Assembly (NCBI GenBank): GCA_964242735.1
Contig: CAXTAK010000034.1
Location: forward strand, 1-13,225
Source of the DNA: CADCUY01 sp964242735
GTDB taxonomy: Bacteria > Actinomycetota > Actinomycetes > Actinomycetales > Quadrisphaeraceae
DNA: 13,225 nt
Direction of reading: 5' to 3'
Position numbers and translations under genes: made by a program. A model generated the notes under the pieces. It worked only from the letters and a program-made list of their open reading frames with translations. It was not told the origin of the DNA and searched no databases. Positions 6,507 through 13,225 of this stretch are shown piece by piece (position 1 is the stretch's first letter; each line of letters starts with the position of its first letter).

Positions 6507-7262
6507 GTGGCGAATGAGGTGACGTTGCAGCGAAGCGTGGGAGGCCGGGCCTACGCCCAGCTGCGGGAGGACGTGTGGGACGGGGTCCTGAAGCCGGGCG
6601 CTGTGCTCGCTGAGGTGGAGCAGAGCGCACGCCTGGGCGTCTCGAGGACCCCGGTGCGAGAGGCCTTCGCCCGCCTGGTCGCCGACGGCCTGGCCCAGCC
6701 GCTGGCGGGCCGTGGGCTGGTGGTGGCGCCGCTGTCAGCAGACGGCGTCACCCACCTGTACGAGGTGCGCGAGGCGCTGGAGGTCCAGGCCGTCCGGCTC
6801 GCCGCACGCCGGTGCGTCCCGGTGGACTTCGAGCAGCTCGCCGCCGACTTCGCCGCCGCCCCAGGCCTGGTCGGCGCCGGTGAGGAAGGGCTGCGCGCCT
6901 ACTACGAGCTGGCCACCGACTTCGACGCCGCCATCGACGCCGCCGTGGGCAACCCGCACCTGGTCGCGGCGATGCGCCAGGTGCGCACCCACCTGGTGCG
7001 GGTCCGTCGGTTCGCACGCCACGCCCCCCAGCGGCTGGTCGCGGCCGCCGATGAGCACGCGCTGGTGGCTGAGGCGATCGCTGCCGGCGACGCCGACCTG
7101 GCCGCTCACGCGATGCACGTCCACCTGCACCGCAGCCGCGAGCACTTCCTCACGGCGGTGCGAGAGGCCGGGCCGTCCGGGCCGCCAGTGGCCGGTCGGT
7201 CGGCTCGGCCGCCCGCCGTCGGACGTGGCAGGTCCCTCTCACGCCCAGGAGCGACGAGTTGA
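6507..7262 (+). CDS. GntR family transcriptional regulator, FCD domain
   Basis: A 251-residue FadR-subfamily regulator. The winged helix-turn-helix covers about 13-77, with VSRTPVREAFARLVADGLAQ (45-64) as the GntR signature. The all-helical FCD effector domain runs from about 83 to 220. Its metal site looks altered: the usual D/N-x-x-F-H reads ATDFD (136-140), with Asp140 in place of His, while His184 and His206 remain at the expected spacing. A Pro/Arg/Gly-rich tail of about 30 residues follows the FCD domain. I choose the GTG at 6507, which coincides with the predicted transcription start; GTG codons at 6489 and 6519 are alternatives. Its stop overlaps the prpD start (TTGA), so it is cotranscribed with the methylcitrate genes and is probably their regulator, sensing a pathway acid such as methylcitrate. 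GntR-type prp regulators are known in other bacteria. Confidence 0.9.
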   Translation: MANEVTLQRSVGGRAYAQLREDVWDGVLKPGAVLAEVEQSARLGVSRTPVREAFARLVADGLAQPLAGRGLVVAPLSADGVTHLYEVREALEVQAVRLAARRCVPVDFEQLAADFAAAPGLVGAGEEGLRAYYELATDFDAAIDAAVGNPHLVAAMRQVRTHLVRVRRFARHAPQRLVAAADEHALVAEAIAAGDADLAAHAMHVHLHRSREHFLTAVREAGPSGPPVAGRSARPPAVGRGRSLSRPGATS

Positions 7263-8773
7263 AGCTGCATGCGGTCCGCACCCACCGAAGTGACGCCGGG
7301 CTGGCGCGGGAGGCTGAGCTGGCCTGGCGGTTGGCGGAGGTCGCCGCGGACCCGGTGCCAGTGGACGGCGACGTCGCGGCGATGGTGGTCAACCGAGTGG
7401 TCGACAACGCCGCCGTGACCGCCGCATCCCTGCACCGCGCACCGGTGGTGGCAGCGCGGGCGCAGGCACTGGCCCACCCGCCCCCGCGGGGCGGCTGGGG
7501 CGCCACCGTCGCCGGGACCGGGGAGCGGACCTCGCCGGAGTGGGCGGCGTGGGCCAACGGGGTCTCGGTGCGTGAGCTGGACTTCCACGACACCTTCCTG
7601 GCCGCGGAGTACTCCCACCCCGGCGACAACATCCCGGCGCTGGTGGCGGTCGCCCAGCACGTGGGGTGCGACGGGGCGGCGCTGCTGCGGGGGATCGTGA
7701 CCGCCTACGAGGTGCAGGTGGACCTGGTGCGGGCGATCAGCCTGCACGCCCACAAGATCGACCACGTCGCGCACCTGGGGCCTTCGGTGGCGGCCGGGCT
7801 CGGCGCGATGCTGGCGCTGGACGCCGAGGTGACGTACCAGGCGATCGGGCAGGCGCTGCACACCACGACGGCCACCCGCCAGTCGCGCAAGGGCGAGATC
7901 TCCACGTGGAAGGCGTACGCCCCTGCCTTCGCCGGGAAGGTCGCGATCGAGGCGGTGGACCGGGCGATGCGCGGGCAGACCAGCCCGGCTCCGGTCTACG
8001 AGGGCGAGGACGGGATCATCGCCTGGCTGCTCGACGGCCCCGACGCCGAGTACCTGGTGCCGCTGCCCGAGCCCGGTGAGGCGAAGCGGGCGATCCTCGA
8101 CACGTACACCAAGGCCCACAGCGCGGAGTACCAGGCTCAGGCTCTGATCGACCTGGCCCGCCGTCTGCACCGCACGCACCCCGAGGTGACCGACCCGGAG
8201 CGGGTCGCCTCGGCGGTCATCCACACCTCCCACCACACCCACCACGTCATCGGGTCGGGGGCGAACGACCCGCAGAAGTACGACCCGACCGCGAGCCGGG
8301 AGACCCTGGACCACTCGATCCCGTACATGTTCGCCGTCGCGCTGCAGGACGGGTCGTGGCACCACGTCGACTCCTACACCCTCGCCCGTGCCGCACGGCC
8401 GGACACCGTCGCGCTGTGGGGGAAGGTGACCACCCGCGAGGACCCGGAGTGGACCCGGCGCTACCACGCAGCCGACCCCGACGAGCTCGCCTTCGGCGGA
8501 CGGGTGGAGATCACCCTCGTCGACGGGTCCGTGGTCGTCGAGGAGATCGCCGTCGCGGACGCGCACCCCCTCGGCGCCGCCCCCTACGGCCGCGCCGACT
8601 ACCTCGCCAAGTTCTCGACCCTGGGCGCCGGGGTCTTGGACGACGCCGAGGTCGCCCGCTTCACCGCACTCGCCGAGCGGTTGCCAGACCTGGACGCTGA
8701 TGGCGTCCGCGATCTCGGCGTGCTCGCCCCCGCCGGTGCGCTGGACGGCCCGGAGCCTCGGGGGCTCTTCTGA
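7259..8773 (+). CDS. prpD: 2-methylcitrate dehydratase (MmgE/PrpD family)
   Basis: A 504-residue MmgE/PrpD protein, close to the usual 480-500. It dehydrates 2-methylcitrate towards 2-methylaconitate or 2-methylisocitrate in propionyl-CoA catabolism. Family segments are ANGVSVRELDFHDTF (98-112) followed by a SHPGDN motif, HKIDHVAHLGPSVAAGLGAM in the middle, KGEISTWKAYAPAFAGKVA, and YEGEDGIIAWLLDGP before the C-terminal lid domain. The start is TTG at 7259, overlapping the regulator stop by TTGA, with AGGAG 7 bases upstream at 7247-7251. It is followed 16 bases later by prpB, then prpC, which fixes the pathway. No AcnD/PrpF pair is seen, so this is the PrpD-type route. No frameshifts and all segments present, so it should be active. 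Confidence 0.95.
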   Translation: MKLHAVRTHRSDAGLAREAELAWRLAEVAADPVPVDGDVAAMVVNRVVDNAAVTAASLHRAPVVAARAQALAHPPPRGGWGATVAGTGERTSPEWAAWANGVSVRELDFHDTFLAAEYSHPGDNIPALVAVAQHVGCDGAALLRGIVTAYEVQVDLVRAISLHAHKIDHVAHLGPSVAAGLGAMLALDAEVTYQAIGQALHTTTATRQSRKGEISTWKAYAPAFAGKVAIEAVDRAMRGQTSPAPVYEGEDGIIAWLLDGPDAEYLVPLPEPGEAKRAILDTYTKAHSAEYQAQALIDLARRLHRTHPEVTDPERVASAVIHTSHHTHHVIGSGANDPQKYDPTASRETLDHSIPYMFAVALQDGSWHHVDSYTLARAARPDTVALWGKVTTREDPEWTRRYHAADPDELAFGGRVEITLVDGSVVVEEIAVADAHPLGAAPYGRADYLAKFSTLGAGVLDDAEVARFTALAERLPDLDADGVRDLGVLAPAGALDGPEPRGLF

Positions 8774-8789
8774 TGGAAGGGCGGGTCTG

Positions 8790-9701
8790 ATGCTGCACGC
8801 CCGCACCACCCCGACGGCCAAGCGGGCCGCGCTGCGCGCGGCCCTGGGCGGCAGCGGTCTGCTGCGCTTCCCCGGCGCGCTCAACCCGCTGTCGGCACGG
8901 CTCATCGAGCGCCACGGCTTCGAGGGTGTCTACGTCTCCGGCGCAGTGCTGTCGGCGGACCTGGGCCTGCCCGACATCGGCCTGACGACGCTCACGGAGG
9001 TCGCTGCCCGCTCCGCGCAGATCGCCCGCACCACCGACCTGCCGGTGATCGTCGATGCTGACACCGGGTTCGGGGAGCCGCTGAACGCCGCCCGCACCGT
9101 GCAGGTCCTGGAGGACGCCGGGGTAGCGGGCCTGCACGTGGAGGACCAGGTCAACCCCAAGCGCTGCGGGCACCTGGAGGGCAAGCAGGTCGTGGACGTC
9201 GAGACCGCAGTGCGCCGGGTCAAGGCCGCGGTCGATGCCCGCCGGGACCCCGACTTCCTCGTCGTCGCCCGCACCGACGTGCGTGCCGTCGACGGCCTCG
9301 ACGCGGCGCTGGAGCGGGCGAAGCGCTACGCCGACGCCGGCGCGGACGCCATCTTCCCAGAGGCGATGACGAACCTCGCGGAGTTCGAGGCGGTCGCCTC
9401 CGCCGTGGAGGTGCCGGTACTGGCGAACATGACCGAGTTCGGGCGCAGCGACCTGCTCACCCACGCCCAGCTGACCAGCGCGGGGGTCCGGATCGTCATC
9501 CATCCCGTCTCCCTGCTGCGCCTGGCCATGGGCGCCGCAGACCGTGCCCTCGCCGAGCTCGCCGCGACCGGCACCGTGGAAGGCCAGGTGGGGCAGATGC
9601 AGACGCGCGCCGAGCTGTACGACCTCCTCGACTACGCCTCCTACGGCGCCTTCGACACCGGCGTCTACGACTTCAGCCTCGACGACAACCACGACCACTG
9701 A
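8790..9701 (+). CDS. prpB: Methylisocitrate lyase
   Basis: A 303-residue member of the isocitrate lyase/PEP mutase superfamily, normal length for PrpB. It cleaves 2-methylisocitrate into pyruvate and succinate. The signature KRCGH (124-128) carries the catalytic Cys126 and is followed by LEGK. Mg-binding residues are visible in VDADTGFG (88-95), HVEDQ (116-120) and PEAM (190-193). The short length and lack of an isocitrate lyase insertion favour methylisocitrate lyase, as does the gene context between prpD and prpC. The ATG at 8790 follows the G-rich ribosome-site-like stretch GGAAGGGCGGG; the frame upstream of it belongs to the prpD shadow. It ends 33 bases before the prpC start. Confidence 0.96.
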   Translation: MLHARTTPTAKRAALRAALGGSGLLRFPGALNPLSARLIERHGFEGVYVSGAVLSADLGLPDIGLTTLTEVAARSAQIARTTDLPVIVDADTGFGEPLNAARTVQVLEDAGVAGLHVEDQVNPKRCGHLEGKQVVDVETAVRRVKAAVDARRDPDFLVVARTDVRAVDGLDAALERAKRYADAGADAIFPEAMTNLAEFEAVASAVEVPVLANMTEFGRSDLLTHAQLTSAGVRIVIHPVSLLRLAMGAADRALAELAATGTVEGQVGQMQTRAELYDLLDYASYGAFDTGVYDFSLDDNHDH

Positions 9702-9734
9702 CCACGCCCACCGATGTCGACAGGGAGCCCTTCG

Positions 9735-10925
9735 ATGACGACGACCCCCATGGCAGCAGGCACTGCGACGACGCCGCCCCCGTCAGCTGGAGCCCCGGTG
9801 ACCGCTGGCTCCGAGGTGCGCAAGGGTCTGGCCGGGGTGGTCGCCGACACGACGGCGGTCTCCAAGGTCAACCCTGAGACGAACTCGCTGCTGTACCGCG
9901 GCTACCCGGTGCAGGAGCTGGCGGCGAGCTGCTCCTTCGAGCAGGTGGCGTGGCTGCTGTGGCACGGTGAGCTCCCGACGGGCGACGAGCTCGTAGCCTT
10001 CAGCGGGCGGGAGCGGGCCGGCCGCGACCTCGACCCGCGGGTGCGCCGGGCGCTGGACGACCTCCCGACCGGCGCGCACCCGATGGACGACCTCCGCACC
10101 GCTGTCAGCGTCCTCGGCGCGCTGGACGCGCAGGCCGAGGACTCCTCGCCCGAGGCGGAGATGGCCAAGGCCGAGCGGCTGTTCGCCGCCCTGCCCGCCG
10201 TCGTCGCCCACGCCCAGCGCCGCCGCCGCGGCCTCGACCCGATGGGCCCGCGCTCGGAGCTGGACTACGCCGAGAACTTCCTGTGGATGGCCTTCGGAGC
10301 AGACCCCGCGCCGGAGGTGGTCGAGGCCTTCAGGGTGTCCCTGGTGCTGTACGCCGAGCACTCCTTCAACGCCTCCACGTTCACCGCCCGGGTCGTCACC
10401 TCCACCCTGTCGGACCTGCACTCGGCGGTGGTCGCGGCGGTCGGAGCGCTCAAGGGCCCGCTGCACGGCGGCGCGAACGAGGCGGTGTGGGACGTCTTCG
10501 AGGAGGTCGGGCTCGGCGACGGCGCGGCCGAGCGGGCGAGCACCTGGATGCACGAAGCCCTCGCCGACAAGCGGAAGATCATGGGGTTCGGGCACCGGGT
10601 CTACCGCTCCGGGGACTCCCGGGTGCCCACCATGCAGGCAGCGCTAGTGCGCCTCGCGCAGGGCATGAGCCGCCGCGACGTCCTGGACCTGTACGACGGG
10701 CTCGCCCAGGCGATGGCCGACAGCAAGGGCATCGCCCCGAACCTCGACTTCCCGTCCGGCCCGGCGTACCACCTCATGGGTTTCGACACCGCGATCTTCA
10801 CCCCCATCTTCGTCGCCTCGCGGGTGACCGGGTGGACCGCCCACATCATGGAGCAGCGGGCCGCCAACTCCCTCATCCGCCCCCTGTCCCTCTACGACGG
10901 GCCCGCCGAGCGGCACCTGCCGTGA
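9735..10925 (+). CDS. prpC: 2-methylcitrate synthase (citrate synthase family)
   Basis: A 396-residue citrate-synthase-fold protein that condenses propionyl-CoA with oxaloacetate. Conserved sites are HSFNASTFTARV with His209, GPLHGGANE with His244, MGFGHRVY with His287, NLDFPSGP with the catalytic Asp338, and SRVTGWTAHIMEQ (362-374) with the CoA/acid-binding arginine. The short type and the position after prpD-prpB identify it as methylcitrate synthase, though such enzymes often also accept acetyl-CoA. The first 25 residues are rich in Thr, Pro and Ala and precede the fold. The ATG at 9735 has GGGAG 7 bases upstream; the ATG at 9714 lacks a site. The TGA overlaps a GTG (GTGA), so a further gene is translationally coupled behind it. 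Confidence 0.95.
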   Translation: MTTTPMAAGTATTPPPSAGAPVTAGSEVRKGLAGVVADTTAVSKVNPETNSLLYRGYPVQELAASCSFEQVAWLLWHGELPTGDELVAFSGRERAGRDLDPRVRRALDDLPTGAHPMDDLRTAVSVLGALDAQAEDSSPEAEMAKAERLFAALPAVVAHAQRRRRGLDPMGPRSELDYAENFLWMAFGADPAPEVVEAFRVSLVLYAEHSFNASTFTARVVTSTLSDLHSAVVAAVGALKGPLHGGANEAVWDVFEEVGLGDGAAERASTWMHEALADKRKIMGFGHRVYRSGDSRVPTMQAALVRLAQGMSRRDVLDLYDGLAQAMADSKGIAPNLDFPSGPAYHLMGFDTAIFTPIFVASRVTGWTAHIMEQRAANSLIRPLSLYDGPAERHLP

Positions 10926-11232
10926 CAGGCGAGCCTTCGTTCGCCAGCCTTGCCTCGTCGGCCCTCGCCGCGCGGTGGCGCGCCAGCGAGAAGCACCTTC
11001 GCAGCCCCGGCCCACCCCTCGAGGTCTCCTGCCACACGGAGATCGCTTGCCTGCGCGGGCACCTGCTCGACGAGTTCGAGCGCCGCGACCCCGAGGGCTT
11101 CGGGTACTGGCTGCACTCCGGTGGCACGGTGCTGGTGACGCCGGCGCGGGACCCACGCACCTTCGTCGCGGACCTGGTGGAGGTGCGCGGAGCGGAGGCC
11201 GGCGAGGATGCGACGCGCGGCGGGGTCCATGA
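10922..11232 (+). pseudogene. Small unrecognised protein, probably frameshifted near its end
   Basis: I do not recognise this product. A frame starting with GTG at 10922 (overlapping the prpC stop as GTGA) has strong G/C third-position bias up to about 11210. It contains readable protein such as CHTEIACLRGHLLDEFERR, DPEGFGYWLHSGG and RDPRTFVADLVEV. It is soluble, with no membrane segment or signal peptide. The frame then fails to stop and runs on through the next gene with poor codons. Adding one G to the GGGG at 11222-11225 would give a TGA at 11230-11232 overlapping an ATG at 11229. That is the same 4-bp overlap style as its neighbours, for a protein of about 103 residues. The coding call is fairly safe. 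The frameshift is suspected, because no family alignment supports the true end. Its place between prpC and the PSRP gene suggests a role in the same operon. Confidence 0.5.
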
Positions 11233-12097
11233 ACGCCACCTCCGGTGTGCAGCGGCTCAGCCCTGGCGCGCTGGATGCCGTGCCGGTCTTCTTCCTCTCG
11301 GACTCGACGGGGATCAGCGCGGAGACGATGGGCAACGCTCTGCTGATCCAGTTCCCCGACGTGGCCTTCGAGCGGCGGCTGTTCCCGTTCATCACGACGG
11401 TGGAGGAGGCCCGCCGCGTGGTGGCGGTGCTGGACGCCGTGGTGGCGGGTGGCGTGACGCCGCTGGCCCTCACCACGGCGGCGGTCGAGGAGATCCGGGT
11501 CGAGCTCCTCCGCACGACCGCTCCGCTCATCGACTTCTTCGAGTTGCACATGAGCAAGGTGGAGGCCCTGCTGGGCCGCCCCGGGCTGCGGGTGGCCGCC
11601 CGTCTGCACGGCCTCGGTGACGTGCAGCGCTACAACACGCGGATGGCGGCGGTGGAGCACGCCATCGAGCACGACGACGGGGCGAGCCTGCGCGCGCTGG
11701 ACAGGGCCGACGTCGTCCTGGTCGCGCCGTCGCGGTGCGGCAAGACCCCCACCACGATGTACCCGGCCCTGCAGCACGGGCTGTTCGTGGCGAACTACCC
11801 CCTCGTCGACGAGGACTTCCTGGGCGAGGAACTGCCGCGCCCGGTGCGCGGTCTGCGCGAGCGGTGCTACGGGATGCTCACCACTCCCGCGCGGCTGCAC
11901 GCGGTGCGCACCGAGCGCCGGCGGGGCTCGGTCCACGCCTCCCTGGAGCAGTGCACGCGCGAGCTGCGCGACGCCGGTCGCCTGTTCCGCGACCACGGCA
12001 TCCCCCCGTCGACTCCTCGGCGAAGTCCGTGGAGGGAATGTGCACCGAGATCGTCCAGCACCTCAAGCAGAGACCGGACCCGAGGAGCACGCGATGA
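11229..12097 (+). pseudogene. Pyruvate,water dikinase regulatory protein (PSRP/DUF299), frameshifted
   Basis: This is the bifunctional kinase and phosphate-dependent pyrophosphorylase that switches PEP synthase off and on. Family marks are VFFLSDSTGISAETMGNALL (20-39), the C-terminal nucleotide-binding motif SRCGKTPTTMYPALQHGL (168-185) and NYPLVDEDF (189-197). After HGIP (residue 259, about 12004) the frame leaves the family. The continuation VDSSAKSVEGMCTEIVQHLK lies in another frame to the TGA at 12095-12097. One extra C in the C6 run at 12002-12007, or loss of two, restores a normal protein of about 288 residues. Without repair the last helix is lost and the frame runs on into the PEP synthase. 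The start may be ATG 11229 or 11208. The end overlaps the PEP synthase start by ATGA. The partner next door argues for the PpsR type rather than the PPDK type. Confidence 0.85.
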
Positions 12098-13173
12098 CCA
12101 CGACGACCAGCACGACCTCCGCCGCAGTGGTGCCCCTGCGGTCCGTCGGGATGGGCGACGTGGACCGCGTGGGCGGCAGGAACGACTCGCTGGGGAGATG
12201 CTCGGCGCGCTGAGCGGCGTGGAGGTGCGGGTGCCCGACGGGTTCGCCACCACGGCCGACGCCTTCAGGGCCTTCCTCGCCTCGGGTCCCGGGGAGGTGG
12301 TCGCCATGGAGCTGTCCCGGCTCGACCCCGAGGACGTCACCGCTCTGGCCGCGGCGGGCGGGCGCATCCGCGCGGCCGTGGTCGCCGCCGACCTGCCCCG
12401 CGACCTCGAGGCCGAGGTGCGCGCCGCGTACGCCGCCCTGTCCGGCGAGGCGGGCGGGGCCTCCGTCGCGGTGCGGTCGTCGGCGACGGCGGAGGACCTG
12501 CCGGACGCCTCGTTCGCCGGGCAGCAGGAGGCGCTCCTCAACATCACCGGCGTCGAGGCCGTGCTGACGGCCGTCAAGGAGGTGTTCGCGTCCCCGTACA
12601 ACGACCGGGCCATCTCCTACCGGGCGCACCAGGGGTACGCGCACAGCGACGTCGCCCTCTCCGCCGGGGTGCAGGTCATGGTGCGCAGCGACCTGGCCGC
12701 CTCTGGGGTCGCCTTCACCCTCGACACCGAGTCGGGGTCAACCGACGCGGTGTTCATCACCTCCGCCTACGGGCTGATTGAGGGGGTGGTGCGGGGCGCC
12801 GTCAACCCCGACGAGTTCTACGTCTACGAGCCGGCGCTGCCAGCGGGGCGCCCCGCGATCCTCAAGCGCGGGGTCAGTGCCAAGGCGACCAAGACGGTGC
12901 ACACCGGAGGGACGGCGGTGGGGCCACCACCGCCTTCGTCGACGTCGACGTCGACGAGCGCCGCCTCAGCCTCACCGACGACGAGGAGCTCGCCCGCTGC
13001 GCCGTCGCGATCGAGGAGCACTACGGGCGGCGCACGGACGTCGAGTGGACCAAGGACGGCCGCGACGGCTTGCTGTACACCGTCCAGGCGCGCCCGGAGA
13101 CGGTCCGGTCCCGGGAGCACTCCGGCCCAGCGGTGCAACGGTGCCGCTTCGACGCACCAGCGGACCAGCGCTC
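12094..13173 (+). pseudogene. ppsA: Phosphoenolpyruvate synthase, truncated and frameshifted
   Basis: The product is the N-terminal ATP-grasp domain of PEP synthase (pyruvate + ATP to PEP + AMP + phosphate). Family text includes VGGRNDSLG (normally GGKxxSLGEM), GVEVRVPDGFATTADAFRAF, VRSSATAEDLPDASFAGQQE, YNDRAISYRAHQGY, GAVNPDEFYVYEP and YTVQARPETVRSRE. Two frameshifts break it. GGGG at 12192-12195 lacks one G (restoring LGEML), and GGGG at 12920-12923 lacks one base (restoring VGATTAFVDVDVDERRLSLTD). Family likeness fades soon after position 13110. The phosphohistidine domain (TCHAAI motif) and the PEP-binding barrel, more than half of a roughly 780-residue enzyme, are missing. A likely insertion-sequence end begins at 13174. 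The frame left at the end stops at 13214-13216. As it stands the gene cannot make an active synthase. Confidence 0.85.
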
Positions 13174-13225
13174 TGAGGTTCCCCCGCTTGTCCGGAGGCT
13201 TCTGATCTTGGTCTGATGGCCGAGG
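13174..13225 (+). mobile_element. Possible IS3-like element, left end and transposase start
   Basis: From TGAGGTTCCCCC at 13174, followed by CTTGTCCGGAGGCTTC, the sequence resembles the termini of IS3-family elements (TGA, then a C-rich block, then GGAGRCT). An ATG at 13217 (Met-Ala-Glu) about 40 bases inside would suit the first transposase frame. The PEP synthase homology breaks off just upstream, as expected for an insertion or a deletion next to an element. The window ends too soon to see a transposase, so this rests on the terminus and the truncation. Confidence 0.35.

Noticed and set aside
7106..8905. Long minus-strand open frame opposite prpD (599 codons)
   Set aside because: It is the antisense shadow of prpD in GC-rich DNA. 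It is His/Arg/Val/Gly-biased, has no family likeness, and the plus strand is clearly coding.
12938..12955. Tandem GTCGAC repeat, three copies
   Set aside because: It codes Val-Asp repeats (VDVDVDE) within the PEP synthase, where the family is usually acidic. Three copies are too few to call a repeat element.
11208..13205. A single 665-residue fusion of PSRP and PEP synthase
   Set aside because: The open frame exists only because a frameshift at 12002-12007 and another at 12192-12195 happen to restore it. The stretch between them is not family sequence, and a separate ATGA junction at 12094 is visible.

Overview
This window looks like a stretch of a high-GC actinomycete chromosome. Third codon positions are almost always G or C, GTG and TTG starts occur, 4-bp start/stop overlaps are the rule, and one promoter seems to feed a leaderless GTG start. 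The genus cannot be fixed from the sequence alone.

Layout. The left edge (1-344) is scar tissue: a possible insertion-sequence end and a broken serine-recombinase fragment. From 6074 down to 328 runs a six-gene minus-strand operon: epoxide hydrolase, carboxymuconolactone-decarboxylase-family protein, acyl-CoA synthetase, OB-fold DUF35 protein, thiolase-like (Ltp2-type) protein and short-chain dehydrogenase. Positions 6075-6506 are a divergent control region with a perfect 9-bp hairpin and two TGT(A/G)TACA-type sites. From 6507 rightwards runs a plus-strand operon: a GntR/FCD regulator, then prpD, prpB and prpC of the 2-methylcitrate cycle. These are followed by an unrecognised small gene, a pyruvate,water dikinase regulatory protein (PSRP/PpsR) and a phosphoenolpyruvate synthase. 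The right edge (13174-13225) looks like the start of an IS3-like element, and the synthase is cut off just before it.

How the genes may work together (inference). The minus-strand operon would activate an acid as a CoA thioester and cleave it with a DUF35/Ltp2-like pair. Pairs of this kind release propionyl-CoA in steroid side-chain degradation. The plus-strand operon would condense propionyl-CoA with oxaloacetate (PrpC), isomerise (PrpD) and cleave (PrpB) to succinate and pyruvate. PEP synthase under PSRP control would then return pyruvate to gluconeogenesis. A GntR repressor between the two operons could coordinate them.

Main oddity. All ten genes from 328 to 10925 read cleanly. Between 11.2 and 12.9 kb the reading frame is then lost four times (three certain, one suspected). 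Each loss is repaired by adding one base to a G or C run. Together with truncation of the synthase this points to recent decay of the PSRP-PEP synthase end of the operon, or to homopolymer undercalls in the assembly.
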